Below, piece by piece: positions 44,881-53,034 of a stretch of 64,000 bases of DNA. How positions within the stretch are numbered: position 1 is the stretch's first letter; each line of letters begins with the position of its first letter. Both the position numbers and the translations under genes were made by a program. This DNA comes from an uncultured Dokdonia sp. (GTDB lineage: Bacteria; Bacteroidota; Bacteroidia; Flavobacteriales; Flavobacteriaceae): contig NZ_CANLNH010000010.1 of assembly GCF_947492535.1 (NCBI RefSeq), positions 62,001 through 126,000 of the forward strand, in the 5' to 3' direction. A model generated the notes under the pieces. That model was not told the DNA's origin. It saw nothing but the letters and a program-made list of their open reading frames with translations, and ran no database searches.

Positions 44881-45075
44881 ATGAAAAAACAAGATCAAAA
44901 TAAATTGCATTTCACAACGTTTAAAGTTGCTGCTTTAGGAAGAGAAGCTAGTATATCTATTGTTGGTGGTAACAAAGCAGTTGCAAATTCTACAAAAATG
45001 TGTGTCACGACAACAGTTATTACGGATACAACTGTTGTTACAAATACGTCAGCTATTTGTGAGAATGAGAAATAA
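44881..45075 (+). CDS. Thr-rich, lanthipeptide-precursor-like peptide
   Basis: A 64-residue peptide with a leader (KKQDQNKLHFTTFKVAALGR) ending in a GG motif (SIVGGN) and a core of about 33 residues with ten Thr, two Ser and two Cys (MCVTTTVITDTTVVTNTSAI, then CENEK). This composition is typical of precursors whose Thr/Ser are dehydrated and joined to Cys, as in Bacteroidota class I lanthipeptides. No LanB or LanC gene is in the window, so it is either served in trans or not modified. A hairpin follows the stop. Confidence 0.65.
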   Translation: MKKQDQNKLHFTTFKVAALGREASISIVGGNKAVANSTKMCVTTTVITDTTVVTNTSAICENEK

Positions 45076-45102
45076 TAATTTTAGTGATATATTTTTTAAA
45101 AT

Positions 45103-45135
45103 AAGAGCGCTTTAGAGATCTTCTAAAGCACTCTT
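45103..45135 (+). terminator. Hairpin after the Thr-rich peptide
   Basis: AAGAG-c-GCTTTAGA (45103-45116) pairs with TCTAAAGC-a-CTCTT (45122-45135). The T tract is poor, so termination may be partial. Confidence 0.6.
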
Positions 45136-45149
45136 GTAGTTTGAGTGTA

Positions 45150-45169
45150 TACGCTTTCGCGAAAGCGTA
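45150..45169. repeat. Palindrome, copy 9 (full 20-mer)
   Basis: Intergenic, between the Thr-rich peptide hairpin and the C40 gene. Confidence 0.95.
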
Positions 45170-45203
45170 TAGTATATAAATAGTGTAGTGAGTTTGATGA
45201 TCA

Positions 45204-45677
45204 CTAGATCACCCGTCTCACCTCCACAAATGCACGTTTCCAGTACTTCTCATCTAGTGATGAGGTGAGGACTCCTTTTGAGGTAGTAGAATGTATAAAA
45301 TAGATCTGTCCGCTTTTTACGGCGGTGACCAAGCCTACATGGTTAATGTTTCGGCTGTTTTTATTGGTTCTAAAAAATACCAAATCACCAGCACGAGCAC
45401 TACTTTTAGAAACTGGTTTTCCTTTTTTTGCCATATCACGAGACACGCGCGGTAAGACAATGTTTTCTTTTTGAAAAGCCACATACACCAGTCCTGAACA
45501 ATCCATTCCTCTGGAGGTCGTACCGCCAAATTTATATTTGGTCCCACTAAATGCTTGGGCATGTAATACGACGCGTTCCGTTTTAGGAAGGGTACGTGTT
45601 TTTGATACTGTTTTTTTTGAACTTCCGCATGAGGTTAATAAAGCAGCCGTAAAAAGGAAAAGGAATAGTTTTTTCAT
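45204..45677 (-). CDS. NlpC/P60 (C40) cell-wall hydrolase lipoprotein
   Basis: The start is placed at 45677 (MKKLFLFLFTAALLTSCGSS), giving a perfect lipoprotein signal; the longer frame from 45713 adds a polar extension that would spoil it. The NlpC/P60 domain has catalytic Cys in MDCSGLVYVAF, His in NRNINHVGLV and a third polar residue in IHSTTSKGV. It cuts peptide cross-links in peptidoglycan from the outer membrane. About 157 residues. It is the last gene of a minus-strand group with lpxB and surE. Confidence 0.9.
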   Translation of the reverse strand: MKKLFLFLFTAALLTSCGSSKKTVSKTRTLPKTERVVLHAQAFSGTKYKFGGTTSRGMDCSGLVYVAFQKENIVLPRVSRDMAKKGKPVSKSSARAGDLVFFRTNKNSRNINHVGLVTAVKSGQIYFIHSTTSKGVLTSSLDEKYWKRAFVEVRRVI

Positions 45678-45784
45678 GTAGTATAAATGTTGTTTATGAT
45701 TCGGGTAAAACAAATATAGTTTTTTAAAGAGAATAGAAAAAAGAGTATGGAATATAGACGCTAAATTGCGTGTTACAATATTTT

Positions 45785-45808
45785 AATCTTTCCAGGAGGA
45801 AGAAGATT
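45785..45808 (-). terminator. Possible weak terminator between lpxB and the C40 gene
   Basis: Imperfect hairpin AATCTTtCC/GGAAGAAGATT on the strand of lpxB followed by AAAATATT. Pairing is fair, but the T tract is absent. Confidence 0.35.
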
Positions 45809-45848
45809 GAGTGATTTGCTGAAAGCAAATAGCATCGAAATCTCCGTC

Positions 45849-46964
45849 TCACATCTCACGACTATGCTTTACAATCAGTTTTGCAGTTTTAGCACTGGCG
45901 CCACGACCGCCTAGTTTTTGTTCTAAGTCGTAGTAGTCTGCAAAAATCTGTCCTCGCTGATAGTCATCTAAAATCTGGTTTAAAGAAGCCTTTAGCGTTT
46001 TGGTGGTAAAGTCATTTTGAATAAGCTCTGTCACTACAGGTTTATCCATGATCAAGTTCACCAGTGAGATATAGTCTAACTTAATAATGCGTTTGGCAAT
46101 TTCATAGGAAATCCGACTTCCTTTATAACAGACCACTTGAGGTACTTTAAATAAAGCTGCTTCTAGCGTAGCTGTGCCTGAAGTAACCAATGCTGCATTT
46201 GCAAAGCTCAATACATCATACGTTTTATTCATAATTAAACGTACGTTAGAATTTTTAAGAAAAGGTGCATAAAAAGAAGCGTCTTGACTCGGTGCGCCTG
46301 CAATCACAAATTGATACTTTGGATAGTCGTCTATTACGCTGAGCATCACACTAAGCATCGCATTGATTTCTTGCTTACGACTTCCAGGTAATAAGGCAAT
46401 CATGGGGCGTTTATCAAGGTCATGTGCTTTGGCAAACACCTCCGGATCGGCTTGTGTACGTCCAGAAATCGCATCTATAAGAGGATGTCCTACAAAGTGT
46501 ACAGGATACTGATATTTGTTGTAAAACCCTTCTACAAAAGGTAAGATCACATACATATGATCTATGGTTTCTTTAATGGTTTTGACACGACTGGCGCGTG
46601 AGGCCCACACTTGCGGACTGATATAATAATGCGTGTTATATCCTTCTGCTTTTGCCCATTTGGCAATACGTAAATTAAAGCCTGAATTGTCAATAAAAAT
46701 AAGCACATCAGGATGAAATGCCGCGATGTCTTTTTTACACGAACTGATAAAGCCTAATATGGTAAAGAGATTTTTTAAAATCTCTACAAATCCCATAAAT
46801 GCCCTTTCTTTATAATGAGTGACCAGCGTGCCACCTACTTCTTGCATGAGATCACCACCCCAAAAACGAATGTCTGCTTCTGGGTCTTCGTGATATAAAG
46901 CCTTCATGAGATTTGATCCGTGTAAATCTCCACTGGCTTCTCCTACAAGTATGTAATATTTCAA
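45849..46964 (-). CDS. lpxB: Lipid-A-disaccharide synthase
   Basis: The 371-residue GT-B enzyme joins UDP-2,3-diacylglucosamine and lipid X. It starts YILVGEASGDLHGSNLM and contains FIDNSGFNLRIAKWAK, YYISPQVWASRASRVKTI, VGHPLID, ALLPGSRKQEI and TSGTATLEAALFKVPQVVCYK, the standard LpxB series. Peripheral inner membrane, cytoplasmic side. The start lies 1 base after the stop of the small membrane protein gene, and surE is upstream, a common flavobacterial order. Confidence 0.95.
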   Translation of the reverse strand: MKYYILVGEASGDLHGSNLMKALYHEDPEADIRFWGGDLMQEVGGTLVTHYKERAFMGFVEILKNLFTILGFISSCKKDIAAFHPDVLIFIDNSGFNLRIAKWAKAEGYNTHYYISPQVWASRASRVKTIKETIDHMYVILPFVEGFYNKYQYPVHFVGHPLIDAISGRTQADPEVFAKAHDLDKRPMIALLPGSRKQEINAMLSVMLSVIDDYPKYQFVIAGAPSQDASFYAPFLKNSNVRLIMNKTYDVLSFANAALVTSGTATLEAALFKVPQVVCYKGSRISYEIAKRIIKLDYISLVNLIMDKPVVTELIQNDFTTKTLKASLNQILDDYQRGQIFADYYDLEQKLGGRGASAKTAKLIVKHSREM

Positions 46965-46965
46965 A

Positions 46966-47244
46966 TTATAAAAATTTACGCGCCATCACTAAAACAGCTA
47001 TAATTACAGTAATTAAAAGAACACCACGTGCTTTGTAATCTTGTTTCTTTTTTATAAAAATAAAGAAAGCAGCGAGGTTTAAAACAGCTCCTAGGGTTAC
47101 AATTTTTCCAAAATACCCTTCATCCATCGATTTTTGAATGGTGACATCAACAGCATAATCTGAAAATGCAAGGATATAAAGATAGACTCCTATTGCATTT
47201 GCAATGAGTCCTATAATGGCTCCACTAATGATATCTTTCTTCAT
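46966..47244 (-). CDS. Small three-helix membrane protein in the surE-lpxB group
   Basis: The 92-residue protein has membrane helices at about 8-28, 48-62 and 74-89. It is unrecognised but lies directly ahead of lpxB with a 1-base gap, which supports a real gene. Confidence 0.75.
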   Translation of the reverse strand: MKKDIISGAIIGLIANAIGVYLYILAFSDYAVDVTIQKSMDEGYFGKIVTLGAVLNLAAFFIFIKKKQDYKARGVLLITVIIAVLVMARKFL

Positions 47245-47311
47245 AGATAAAGGCTAGATTGATTTAGATCATTTATACAAAAGTAACAATCCTTTTTGAG
47301 GTTTGGTGGTA

Positions 47312-47331
47312 TACGCTTTCGCGAAAGCGTA
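47312..47331. repeat. Palindrome, copy 10 (full 20-mer)
   Basis: Intergenic, between surE and the small membrane protein gene. Confidence 0.95.
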
Positions 47332-47361
47332 AACAGTCCATTTCACAAGGGATTATTTAAT

Positions 47362-48135
47362 TTACAGATCCCACGTATTGAGTTCTTGAATTGCATGATG
47401 TGCGGTAAGATCAAATTGTGTAGGAACAATGCTTACATACCCCTGTGCAAGTGCCCACTCATCGGTATCTTCTCCTTTGTCTTGATTGATAAATTCTCCC
47501 GTGAGCCAATAGTAATCACGTCCATACGGATTGGTGCGTTTGTCAAAATCTTCGACCCACATGGCTTTGGCCTGACGGCATACTTTTGTGCCTTTTATTT
47601 CCTCAAGAGGTAGTTTAGGAATGTTTACATTCAATACAACTCCTTTAGGAAGTCCGCTTTCTAATACTTTTTCGGTAATTGCTTTTACAAACGGAACACA
47701 GGCATCAAAATTGGCATCTGCGCTATAATCCATCAACGAAAACCCAATAGCTGGAATGCCTTCTACACCCGCTTCTACGGCAGCACTCATCGTACCGCTA
47801 TAGATCACATTTATAGACGAATTACTCCCGTGATTAATCCCGCTTACACAAATATCTGGTGTGCGATCTAAGATTTGCTGATTTGCTAATTTGACACAAT
47901 CGGCAGGTGTGCCAGAACAACTATATTCTTCATGAGTTGCTTCTGGATCATAAACAAACGGATCACAATACAAGGTGTCATTTATAGTAATGGCATGTCC
48001 CATGGCGCTTTGCGGCTTATCTGGGGCAACGACAATAATGTCTCCTATGGTACGCATTACATTGATAAGTGCGCGTATGCCTTTTGCGGTAATTCCGTCA
48101 TCATTTGTGATAAGAATAAGTGGTTTTTTTGCCAT
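47362..48135 (-). CDS. surE: 5'/3'-nucleotidase SurE
   Basis: The 257-residue SurE has the metal-binding ITNDDGITAKGIRAL at the N-terminus, VAPDKPQSAMGHAIT, SGTPADCVKLA and SGINHGSNSSINVIYSGTMSAA. It removes phosphate from nucleoside monophosphates and related compounds in the cytoplasm. The length is normal. It is divergent from prc across a 130-base region. Confidence 0.95.
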   Translation of the reverse strand: MAKKPLILITNDDGITAKGIRALINVMRTIGDIIVVAPDKPQSAMGHAITINDTLYCDPFVYDPEATHEEYSCSGTPADCVKLANQQILDRTPDICVSGINHGSNSSINVIYSGTMSAAVEAGVEGIPAIGFSLMDYSADANFDACVPFVKAITEKVLESGLPKGVVLNVNIPKLPLEEIKGTKVCRQAKAMWVEDFDKRTNPYGRDYYWLTGEFINQDKGEDTDEWALAQGYVSIVPTQFDLTAHHAIQELNTWDL

Positions 48136-48230
48136 GTGTAGGTAAAGTTGGATTCTATGCGCGAAAATACGTAAATTGCTTCTCTTTAGTGCCCATTAAG
48201 GTTTAACAAAATATTACAACCATTTTTTAA

Positions 48231-48258
48231 TTGTGGCACAATTTTTAATGTACATTGG
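48231..48258 (+). promoter_or_regulatory. Candidate prc promoter
   Basis: TTG (48231-48233), a 17-base spacer and TACATTGG (48251-48258), one mismatch from TAnnTTTG. The ATG follows 10 bases later, so the leader would be very short. Confidence 0.45.
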
Positions 48259-48268
48259 TAGTTAAAAA

Positions 48269-50428
48269 ATGCAAATACATAATTTTATGAGAAGTAATTT
48301 AAAGTTAATAGCTCTAGCGCTGCTGTTTTCGGTGGCGAGCTGTAGTTTTACTACAAAAGGAATAGATGAAGACCCTGAGAAAGATAAATTACTACTAGAT
48401 TTAATATCTTATGTTATTGAACGTGGTCATTTTGATCCGAAGGATATGGATGATACATTTTCAGCATCTGTTTTTGAAGATTACATAGATGCATTAGATC
48501 CTTATAGAAGATTCTTTCACAAAAAAGACATCGAAGAGTTTGCAGCATACAAGGACAAAATAGATGATATGGTCAAAGAAAAAGACCTTACATTTTTTGA
48601 TCTTACCTATACGCGTTTTGAAGAGCGCTTTAAAGAAGCAGAAGAAGCACAACGTAGTATTCTAGAAAAACCATTTGATTTTTCTAAACAAGAATCTATA
48701 GATACGGATTATGAAAAACTACCGTATGCAAAGAATAAAAAGGAAATTAAAGAACGCTGGAGACTCCAATTAAAGTTGAGTGCTTTAGGTGCTTTTTATG
48801 ATCTTAAAGACACACAAGAAAAGCAACTTGCAGAAGGAGAAGAACTGGAAGAAGTTCTTACCGAAGTACAATTAGAAGAGAAGGCAAGAGAAGAAGTTTC
48901 TGATGGGACTTCAAACTTCTTTGATCTTACCAAAGAGCTAGAGCGTAAAGATTACTTTTCATACTTTTTAAATGCTATTGTAGAAGAATATGATCCTCAT
49001 ACAAATTATTTTGCGCCTGTACAGAAAGATAGATTTGATCAACGTATGAGTGGCCAGTTTGAAGGGATTGGGGCACGTCTTCAAAAAAGAAATGGAGCGG
49101 TACATGTGACTACTGTCATTTCTGGAGGACCCGCTTGGAGACAAGGAGAATTACAAGCAGGTGATATTATCTTAAAAGTATCACAAGAAGATGATGAGCA
49201 AGCAACTAGCATCCAGGGAATGCGTCTTGATGATGCTATTCAACTTATTAAAGGCCCAAAAGACACCAAAGTAATACTTAATGTAAAGCGTAAGATAGAT
49301 GGTAGTCTTCAAGATATAGCGATTACGAGAGATGTTGTTTTATTAGAAGAGACGTATGCAAAATCTGCAGCTGTAAATAAAGATGGCCATAATTACGGAA
49401 TTATTAATTTACCTAGTTTTTATTTTGATACAGATAATGCAGGTGGTCGTAATGCTGCTACAGATATCAAGGAAGAGATTATTCGCCTTAAAAAACAAGG
49501 GATGGAAGGTCTTGTAATAGATTTACGTAACAACGGAGGAGGTTCTTTAAAAGCTGTGGTAGATATGGCAGGACTTTTTATAAAAGAAGGACCTGTAGTA
49601 CAAGTAAAGTCTAGTGACGATACACCCGATATTCTTAATGATGAAGATAAAGGGATCTTATGGGATGGACCACTTGTGATTCTTGTAAACGAAAATTCTG
49701 CCTCTGCTAGTGAAATCTTAGCAGCCGCAATGCAAGATTATAAAAGAGCGATTATTATAGGAGGAAAGCAAACATTTGGAAAAGGAACGGTACAGCGTTT
49801 CTTCCCACTTAATAGATGGTTACGATCTAATGATTATGGAGATATAGGAGCACTTAAAGTAACGATACAAAAGTTTTACCGTGTGAATGGTGGATCTACA
49901 CAACTTGAAGGAGTAAAGAGTGATGTTGTTGTTCCAGACATCTATAGTTATATAGATATAGGAGAGCGTGATCAAGAAAATCCGTTGCCTTGGGATCGTA
50001 TTAGAGCAGCTACTTATGATGTATGGGATGGGTATATTGATTATGAAAAAACGATCCAAAATAGTGTTGCTCGTATCTCAAAAAGCGAACAACTTAAACT
50101 TATAAATGACTATGCAAAATGGCTTAAAGAACGTCGCGAAGATACAGAGTGGGACCTGAGCTATGAAGGATATAAAAATAGAATCACGAGTAGTGATGAA
50201 GAGACCAAACGTTTTGATGCTATAGATGACTATACATCTAATTTGACATATAGTTCGTTGCCTTATGAATTAAAACTTTTTGAAACAGATACTGTTTTAA
50301 AAGATAAAAGAGAACGTTGGCATAAAAGTCTTGCAGGTGATGTCTATGTAGAAGAGGCACTTAATGTATTACAAGACTTAAAAATTAATAATATTAGAAA
50401 AAGTAAAATTGCTGCGATAAAAGATTAA
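48269..50428 (+). CDS. prc: Tail-specific protease (Prc, S41 family)
   Basis: The 719-residue protein has a lipoprotein-type signal (SVASC near residue 25; an inner ATG at residue 7 is an alternative start), an N-terminal Prc domain, a PDZ domain (about 235-320; GIGARLQKRNGAVHVTTVIS) and the S41 core. Catalytic residues by comparison with E. coli Prc are Ser479 in SASAS, Asp490 and Lys505 in FGKGT. It trims periplasmic proteins from the C-terminus. It is four bases from the permease gene downstream. Confidence 0.93.
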   Translation: MQIHNFMRSNLKLIALALLFSVASCSFTTKGIDEDPEKDKLLLDLISYVIERGHFDPKDMDDTFSASVFEDYIDALDPYRRFFHKKDIEEFAAYKDKIDDMVKEKDLTFFDLTYTRFEERFKEAEEAQRSILEKPFDFSKQESIDTDYEKLPYAKNKKEIKERWRLQLKLSALGAFYDLKDTQEKQLAEGEELEEVLTEVQLEEKAREEVSDGTSNFFDLTKELERKDYFSYFLNAIVEEYDPHTNYFAPVQKDRFDQRMSGQFEGIGARLQKRNGAVHVTTVISGGPAWRQGELQAGDIILKVSQEDDEQATSIQGMRLDDAIQLIKGPKDTKVILNVKRKIDGSLQDIAITRDVVLLEETYAKSAAVNKDGHNYGIINLPSFYFDTDNAGGRNAATDIKEEIIRLKKQGMEGLVIDLRNNGGGSLKAVVDMAGLFIKEGPVVQVKSSDDTPDILNDEDKGILWDGPLVILVNENSASASEILAAAMQDYKRAIIIGGKQTFGKGTVQRFFPLNRWLRSNDYGDIGALKVTIQKFYRVNGGSTQLEGVKSDVVVPDIYSYIDIGERDQENPLPWDRIRAATYDVWDGYIDYEKTIQNSVARISKSEQLKLINDYAKWLKERREDTEWDLSYEGYKNRITSSDEETKRFDAIDDYTSNLTYSSLPYELKLFETDTVLKDKRERWHKSLAGDVYVEEALNVLQDLKINNIRKSKIAAIKD

Positions 50429-50431
50429 TTT

Positions 50432-51532
50432 ATGTCGCAAACCGCAAATTCACTTACAAGCTTAGCGCTCCAAAAGTTTAAAAAAAACTTCTGGGGCGTT
50501 TTGAGTTTATTCTATATCGTGCTTTGTGGTATTATTGCATTATTTGCATATATAATTGCCCCTGATAATAGTCAGAATGCAAATCAAATGCATCTTTCTA
50601 TACATTCTAGAGGTCCTGGTTTTACCGTTTCTATGCTTACAATTCCATCTGCTATTGAAGATGACTCTTTTAAGGTGTCTTCTCTCTTTTTTGGGAAACG
50701 TAATAATGATACTGAAATTCCTATCACGTCCTACACTATAGAAAATGATGAGATTGTGTATACACCATATGCAGGAGATGATATAGAAGGGATTTCTAAG
50801 CGTTTAAAGATGGAAGAGGGGGTAGATGTATACGCTTTCGCGAAAGCGCATATAGATTCACAAAAATTTATATTGGGTACAGACAAATACGGTAGAGACT
50901 TATTGAGTAGGATGTTTGTAGGAGCGCGTATTTCTTTTTCGATTGGGTTTGTTGCAGTTTTTATTTCACTTCTTATAGGTGTGCTTATGGGAGCATTGGC
51001 AGGGTATTTTGGAGGAAAAGTAGATACCGCAATTATGTGGATTATTAATGTCACTTGGTCTATTCCTACATTACTACTGGTAATTGCAATTACACTTGCT
51101 TTGGGAAAAGGATTTTGGCAGGTATTTATAGCCGTTGGACTCACGATGTGGGTTGAAGTTGCTCGTGTGGTCCGAGGACAAGTAATGGGTGTAAAACAAA
51201 TGCAATATGTCACAGCAGGAAAAGCACTTGGGTATACACATGGACGTATTATTATTAGACATATACTACCTAATATTATGGCGCCTCTTATCGTGATTTC
51301 TGCAGCCAATTTTGCGGGTGCGATTCTTATTGAAAGTGGCTTAAGTTTTTTAGGAATAGGTGCACAACCTCCAATGCCTAGTTGGGGCGCAATGATTAAA
51401 GATCATTATAGTTATATTATTTTAGGAAAACCATATTTAGCTGTTATTCCTGGGCTTGCTATTATGTTACTCGTCATGGCATTTATGTTGGTTGGGAATG
51501 CCTTGAGAGATGCGCTAGATGTGAAGAGTTAA
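50432..51532 (+). CDS. Oligopeptide-type ABC transporter permease (DppC/OppC-like)
   Basis: The 366-residue permease has a first helix at about 22-44, a periplasmic loop of about 130 residues, then the binding-protein-dependent transport core (ISFSIGFVAVFISLLIGV, helices to 360) with the EAA-type loop VTAGKALGYTHGRIIIRHILPN. Partner permease, ATPase and binding protein are absent from the window, so they must be encoded elsewhere. The palindrome encodes AFAKA in the periplasmic loop just before the core. Peptide transport is the family role. Confidence 0.88.
   Translation: MSQTANSLTSLALQKFKKNFWGVLSLFYIVLCGIIALFAYIIAPDNSQNANQMHLSIHSRGPGFTVSMLTIPSAIEDDSFKVSSLFFGKRNNDTEIPITSYTIENDEIVYTPYAGDDIEGISKRLKMEEGVDVYAFAKAHIDSQKFILGTDKYGRDLLSRMFVGARISFSIGFVAVFISLLIGVLMGALAGYFGGKVDTAIMWIINVTWSIPTLLLVIAITLALGKGFWQVFIAVGLTMWVEVARVVRGQVMGVKQMQYVTAGKALGYTHGRIIIRHILPNIMAPLIVISAANFAGAILIESGLSFLGIGAQPPMPSWGAMIKDHYSYIILGKPYLAVIPGLAIMLLVMAFMLVGNALRDALDVKS
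50834..50847. repeat. Palindrome, copy 11
   Basis: In the ABC permease gene, AFAKA phase; right flank is GCGCA instead of GCGTA. Confidence 0.95.
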
Positions 51533-51669
51533 AGCATTAAATGAACTGCTCAGAGATTGTACAGTATCGTGTCATTTATAATTAATATTATTAACAACTA
51601 CGGTCTATACAAATTCCGAGTTCAATTCTATCTGCAGAAATAAGACTCTGTTATTTTATTGGCTGGCAA

Positions 51670-51843
51670 TTAACAATTTTGTTGGCAATCATCAAAACAT
51701 TCTCCTAACTCAACTCTGGTTCTAGAGATAGCCGCACAGTTGTAGTAACATGCTACAACACAAGAATTACCACCAGAGGTTGCTAGTTGTTCATTCTTAT
51801 TTAATGCTTTTACTCCGTTTAGATTTAAAATATTTTTTAACAT
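51670..51843 (-). CDS. Cys-rich GG-leader peptide A2
   Basis: A 57-residue peptide with leader MLKNILNLNGVKALNKNEQ then LATSGG, and a 32-residue core with six Cys (SCVVACYYNC, GECFDDCQQNC). The frame ends in Cys-TAA. The leader is shared with the other MLKN peptides of the window. It lies behind A1 after a strong hairpin and has no pseudoknot of its own, so it is probably expressed by read-through. Confidence 0.85.
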   Translation of the reverse strand: MLKNILNLNGVKALNKNEQLATSGGNSCVVACYYNCAAISRTRVELGECFDDCQQNC

Positions 51844-51870
51844 AAGATTCCATTTTAAGATTAGTATATA

Positions 51871-51908
51871 AAACTTACAAACAACCTATGAATGTTGTCT
51901 GTAAGTTT
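51871..51908 (-). terminator. Stem-loop between peptides A1 and A2
   Basis: AAACTTACAaACAAC (51871-51885) pairs with GTTGTcTGTAAGTTT (51894-51908). It may act as a partial terminator or an mRNA stability element. Confidence 0.65.
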
Positions 51909-51930
51909 TACTATTTATTAAGGCAATGGA

Positions 51931-52113
51931 TTAATCAATACACATTCCATCCATACAGCATCCTCTTCCATCTGCGCTATTGGGATTACCAAAGCATGGG
52001 CATCCATCACTATCTGATGTACAAAGGAAGATATTACATCCTATGGTTCCTCCATTAATTGATTTTAACTGACCTACATTTAATGGTTTTCCTAATTTTT
52101 CTAATTTTTTCAT
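51931..52113 (-). CDS. Cys-rich GG-leader peptide A1
   Basis: A 60-residue peptide when started at ATG 52113 (MKKLEKLGKPLNVGQLKSIN, then GG). A longer frame from 52167 would cross the leader element and is unlikely. The core of 38 residues has seven Cys, including CPC and a CC pair (GCNIFLC, GCPCFG, GRGCCMDGMC). Conserved pseudoknot A lies about 29 bases upstream. Confidence 0.85.
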   Translation of the reverse strand: MKKLEKLGKPLNVGQLKSINGGTIGCNIFLCTSDSDGCPCFGNPNSADGRGCCMDGMCID

Positions 52114-52142
52114 GGTTAAAATGATTTTGAATTTTACTGATA

Positions 52143-52178
52143 ACCTTGATCCATTAAAGACACTCAAGGTATGTGTCT
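52143..52178 (-). ncRNA. Candidate leader pseudoknot A
   Basis: Minus strand, 5' to 3': AGACAC, AT, ACCTTGA, GTGTCT, TTAATGGA, TCAAGGT. Stem 1 AGACAC/GTGTCT and stem 2 ACCTTGA/TCAAGGT interlock as an H-type pseudoknot. Both stems pair perfectly. Confidence 0.7.
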
Positions 52179-52363
52179 ATCCTTGCAAGAATATTTTTAA
52201 TGTTTTTTTAGTAATTTGATAGTCAGAATGTTATTGGGGTCGGGATTTTTACCTAAAAATAATCAAAAATGTATTTAAATTATTGATAATCTGAATTTTA
52301 ACATTAAAACGCTTTGAATTTTAACTTTTAAGTGTAAAAGTTGCCAGTATTAACCTAAATAGA

Positions 52364-52392
52364 AAAGCGAGCTATTACTAATAGCTCGCTTT
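52364..52392 (-). terminator. Terminator of peptide unit B
   Basis: A 13-bp perfect stem AAAGCGAGCTATT (52364-52376) / AATAGCTCGCTTT (52380-52392) with a 3-base loop, followed by TTTTC on the minus strand. Confidence 0.85.
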
Positions 52393-52449
52393 GTTTAGAT
52401 TATAAAAACCTAAATCATTGAATATGTTTATATAAGAGAATTACTTCGC

Positions 52450-52665
52450 TTATTCGCAGACACAAATTGAATCTACAGGGTTTGATGCTATTTGACAAAC
52501 AAGCCCTGAATTCCCTGGACAACTTAATGGGTGTCCTGGGCCTCCAATACATGGTTGGTTTTTCCATGGATGTGCTAAACAGTGACTACCATTTCTTCCT
52601 CCTTCGATTGATTTTTGCTCAGTTTTGCTTAAAGCCTTCCCTAAATTTGAAATGTTTTTTAACAT
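52450..52665 (-). CDS. Cys-rich GG-leader peptide B2
   Basis: A 71-residue peptide with leader MLKNISNLGKALSKTEQKSI then EGG. The core of 46 residues is His/Pro/Gly-rich with five Cys (SHCLAHPW, QPCIGGPGH, LSCPGNSGLVCQI, SICVCE has two). It follows B1 by 31 bases in the same transcript and precedes the unit B terminator. Confidence 0.87.
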   Translation of the reverse strand: MLKNISNLGKALSKTEQKSIEGGRNGSHCLAHPWKNQPCIGGPGHPLSCPGNSGLVCQIASNPVDSICVCE

Positions 52666-52696
52666 AATTGAATTTTTTTAATGAATAATGTCTTTT

Positions 52697-52918
52697 TTAA
52701 TGACCTTCACAACAAGCGTGATTTAAAGAAGCATCTACGCAATTACAAGACATTCTAGACGTACATCTTCCCCAATGATTTAAACATTGTGCTTGTGGAT
52801 TGCATCCTCCGTTTGTACCAGGCCAATTTTCTTCACCAACAGGTAAACGCCCTCCTAAAGTTTCTTTTTGCTCTGCCTTATTTAAGGTCTTTCCTAAATT
52901 TGAAATGTTTTTTAACAT
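52697..52918 (-). CDS. Cys-rich GG-leader peptide B1
   Basis: A 73-residue peptide with leader MLKNISNLGKTLNKAEQKET then LGG. The core of 47 residues has seven Cys (GGCNPQAQCLNHWGRCTS, SCNCVD, ACCEGH). Pseudoknot B ends 26 bases before the ATG. The unit lies directly behind the VKOR-thioredoxin gene on the same strand, separated by a terminator-like hairpin. Confidence 0.87.
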   Translation of the reverse strand: MLKNISNLGKTLNKAEQKETLGGRLPVGEENWPGTNGGCNPQAQCLNHWGRCTSRMSCNCVDASLNHACCEGH

Positions 52919-52944
52919 AATTAATTATTTTACAATTATTTTTG

Positions 52945-52979
52945 CTGTGAACATTTAGAGACACTCACAGATTGTGTCT
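52945..52979 (-). ncRNA. Candidate leader pseudoknot B
   Basis: Minus strand, 5' to 3': AGACAC, AAT, CTGTGA, GTGTCT, CTAAATGT, TCACAG. Stem 2 pairs perfectly although its sequence differs from copy A. Confidence 0.7.
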
Positions 52980-53004
52980 ATTCTTCGCGAGAGAATATTG
53001 TTCA

Positions 53005-53033
53005 ATTAATAGCCCTCATAAAGGGCTATTAAT
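53005..53033 (-). terminator. Hairpin between the VKOR-Trx gene and peptide B1
   Basis: A 12-bp perfect stem ATTAATAGCCCT (53005-53016) / AGGGCTATTAAT (53022-53033) just after the stop codon of the upstream gene. Confidence 0.75.
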
Positions 53034-53034
53034 T

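Larger units (their letters stand above)
52114..52449. other. Gene-free region between peptide units A and B
   Basis: This stretch holds pseudoknot A and the terminator of unit B. No further coding frame is convincing. Confidence 0.7.

Noticed and set aside
52114-52167. N-terminal extension of peptide A1
   Set aside because: It would translate the pseudoknot region and breaks the family leader pattern that starts at 52113.
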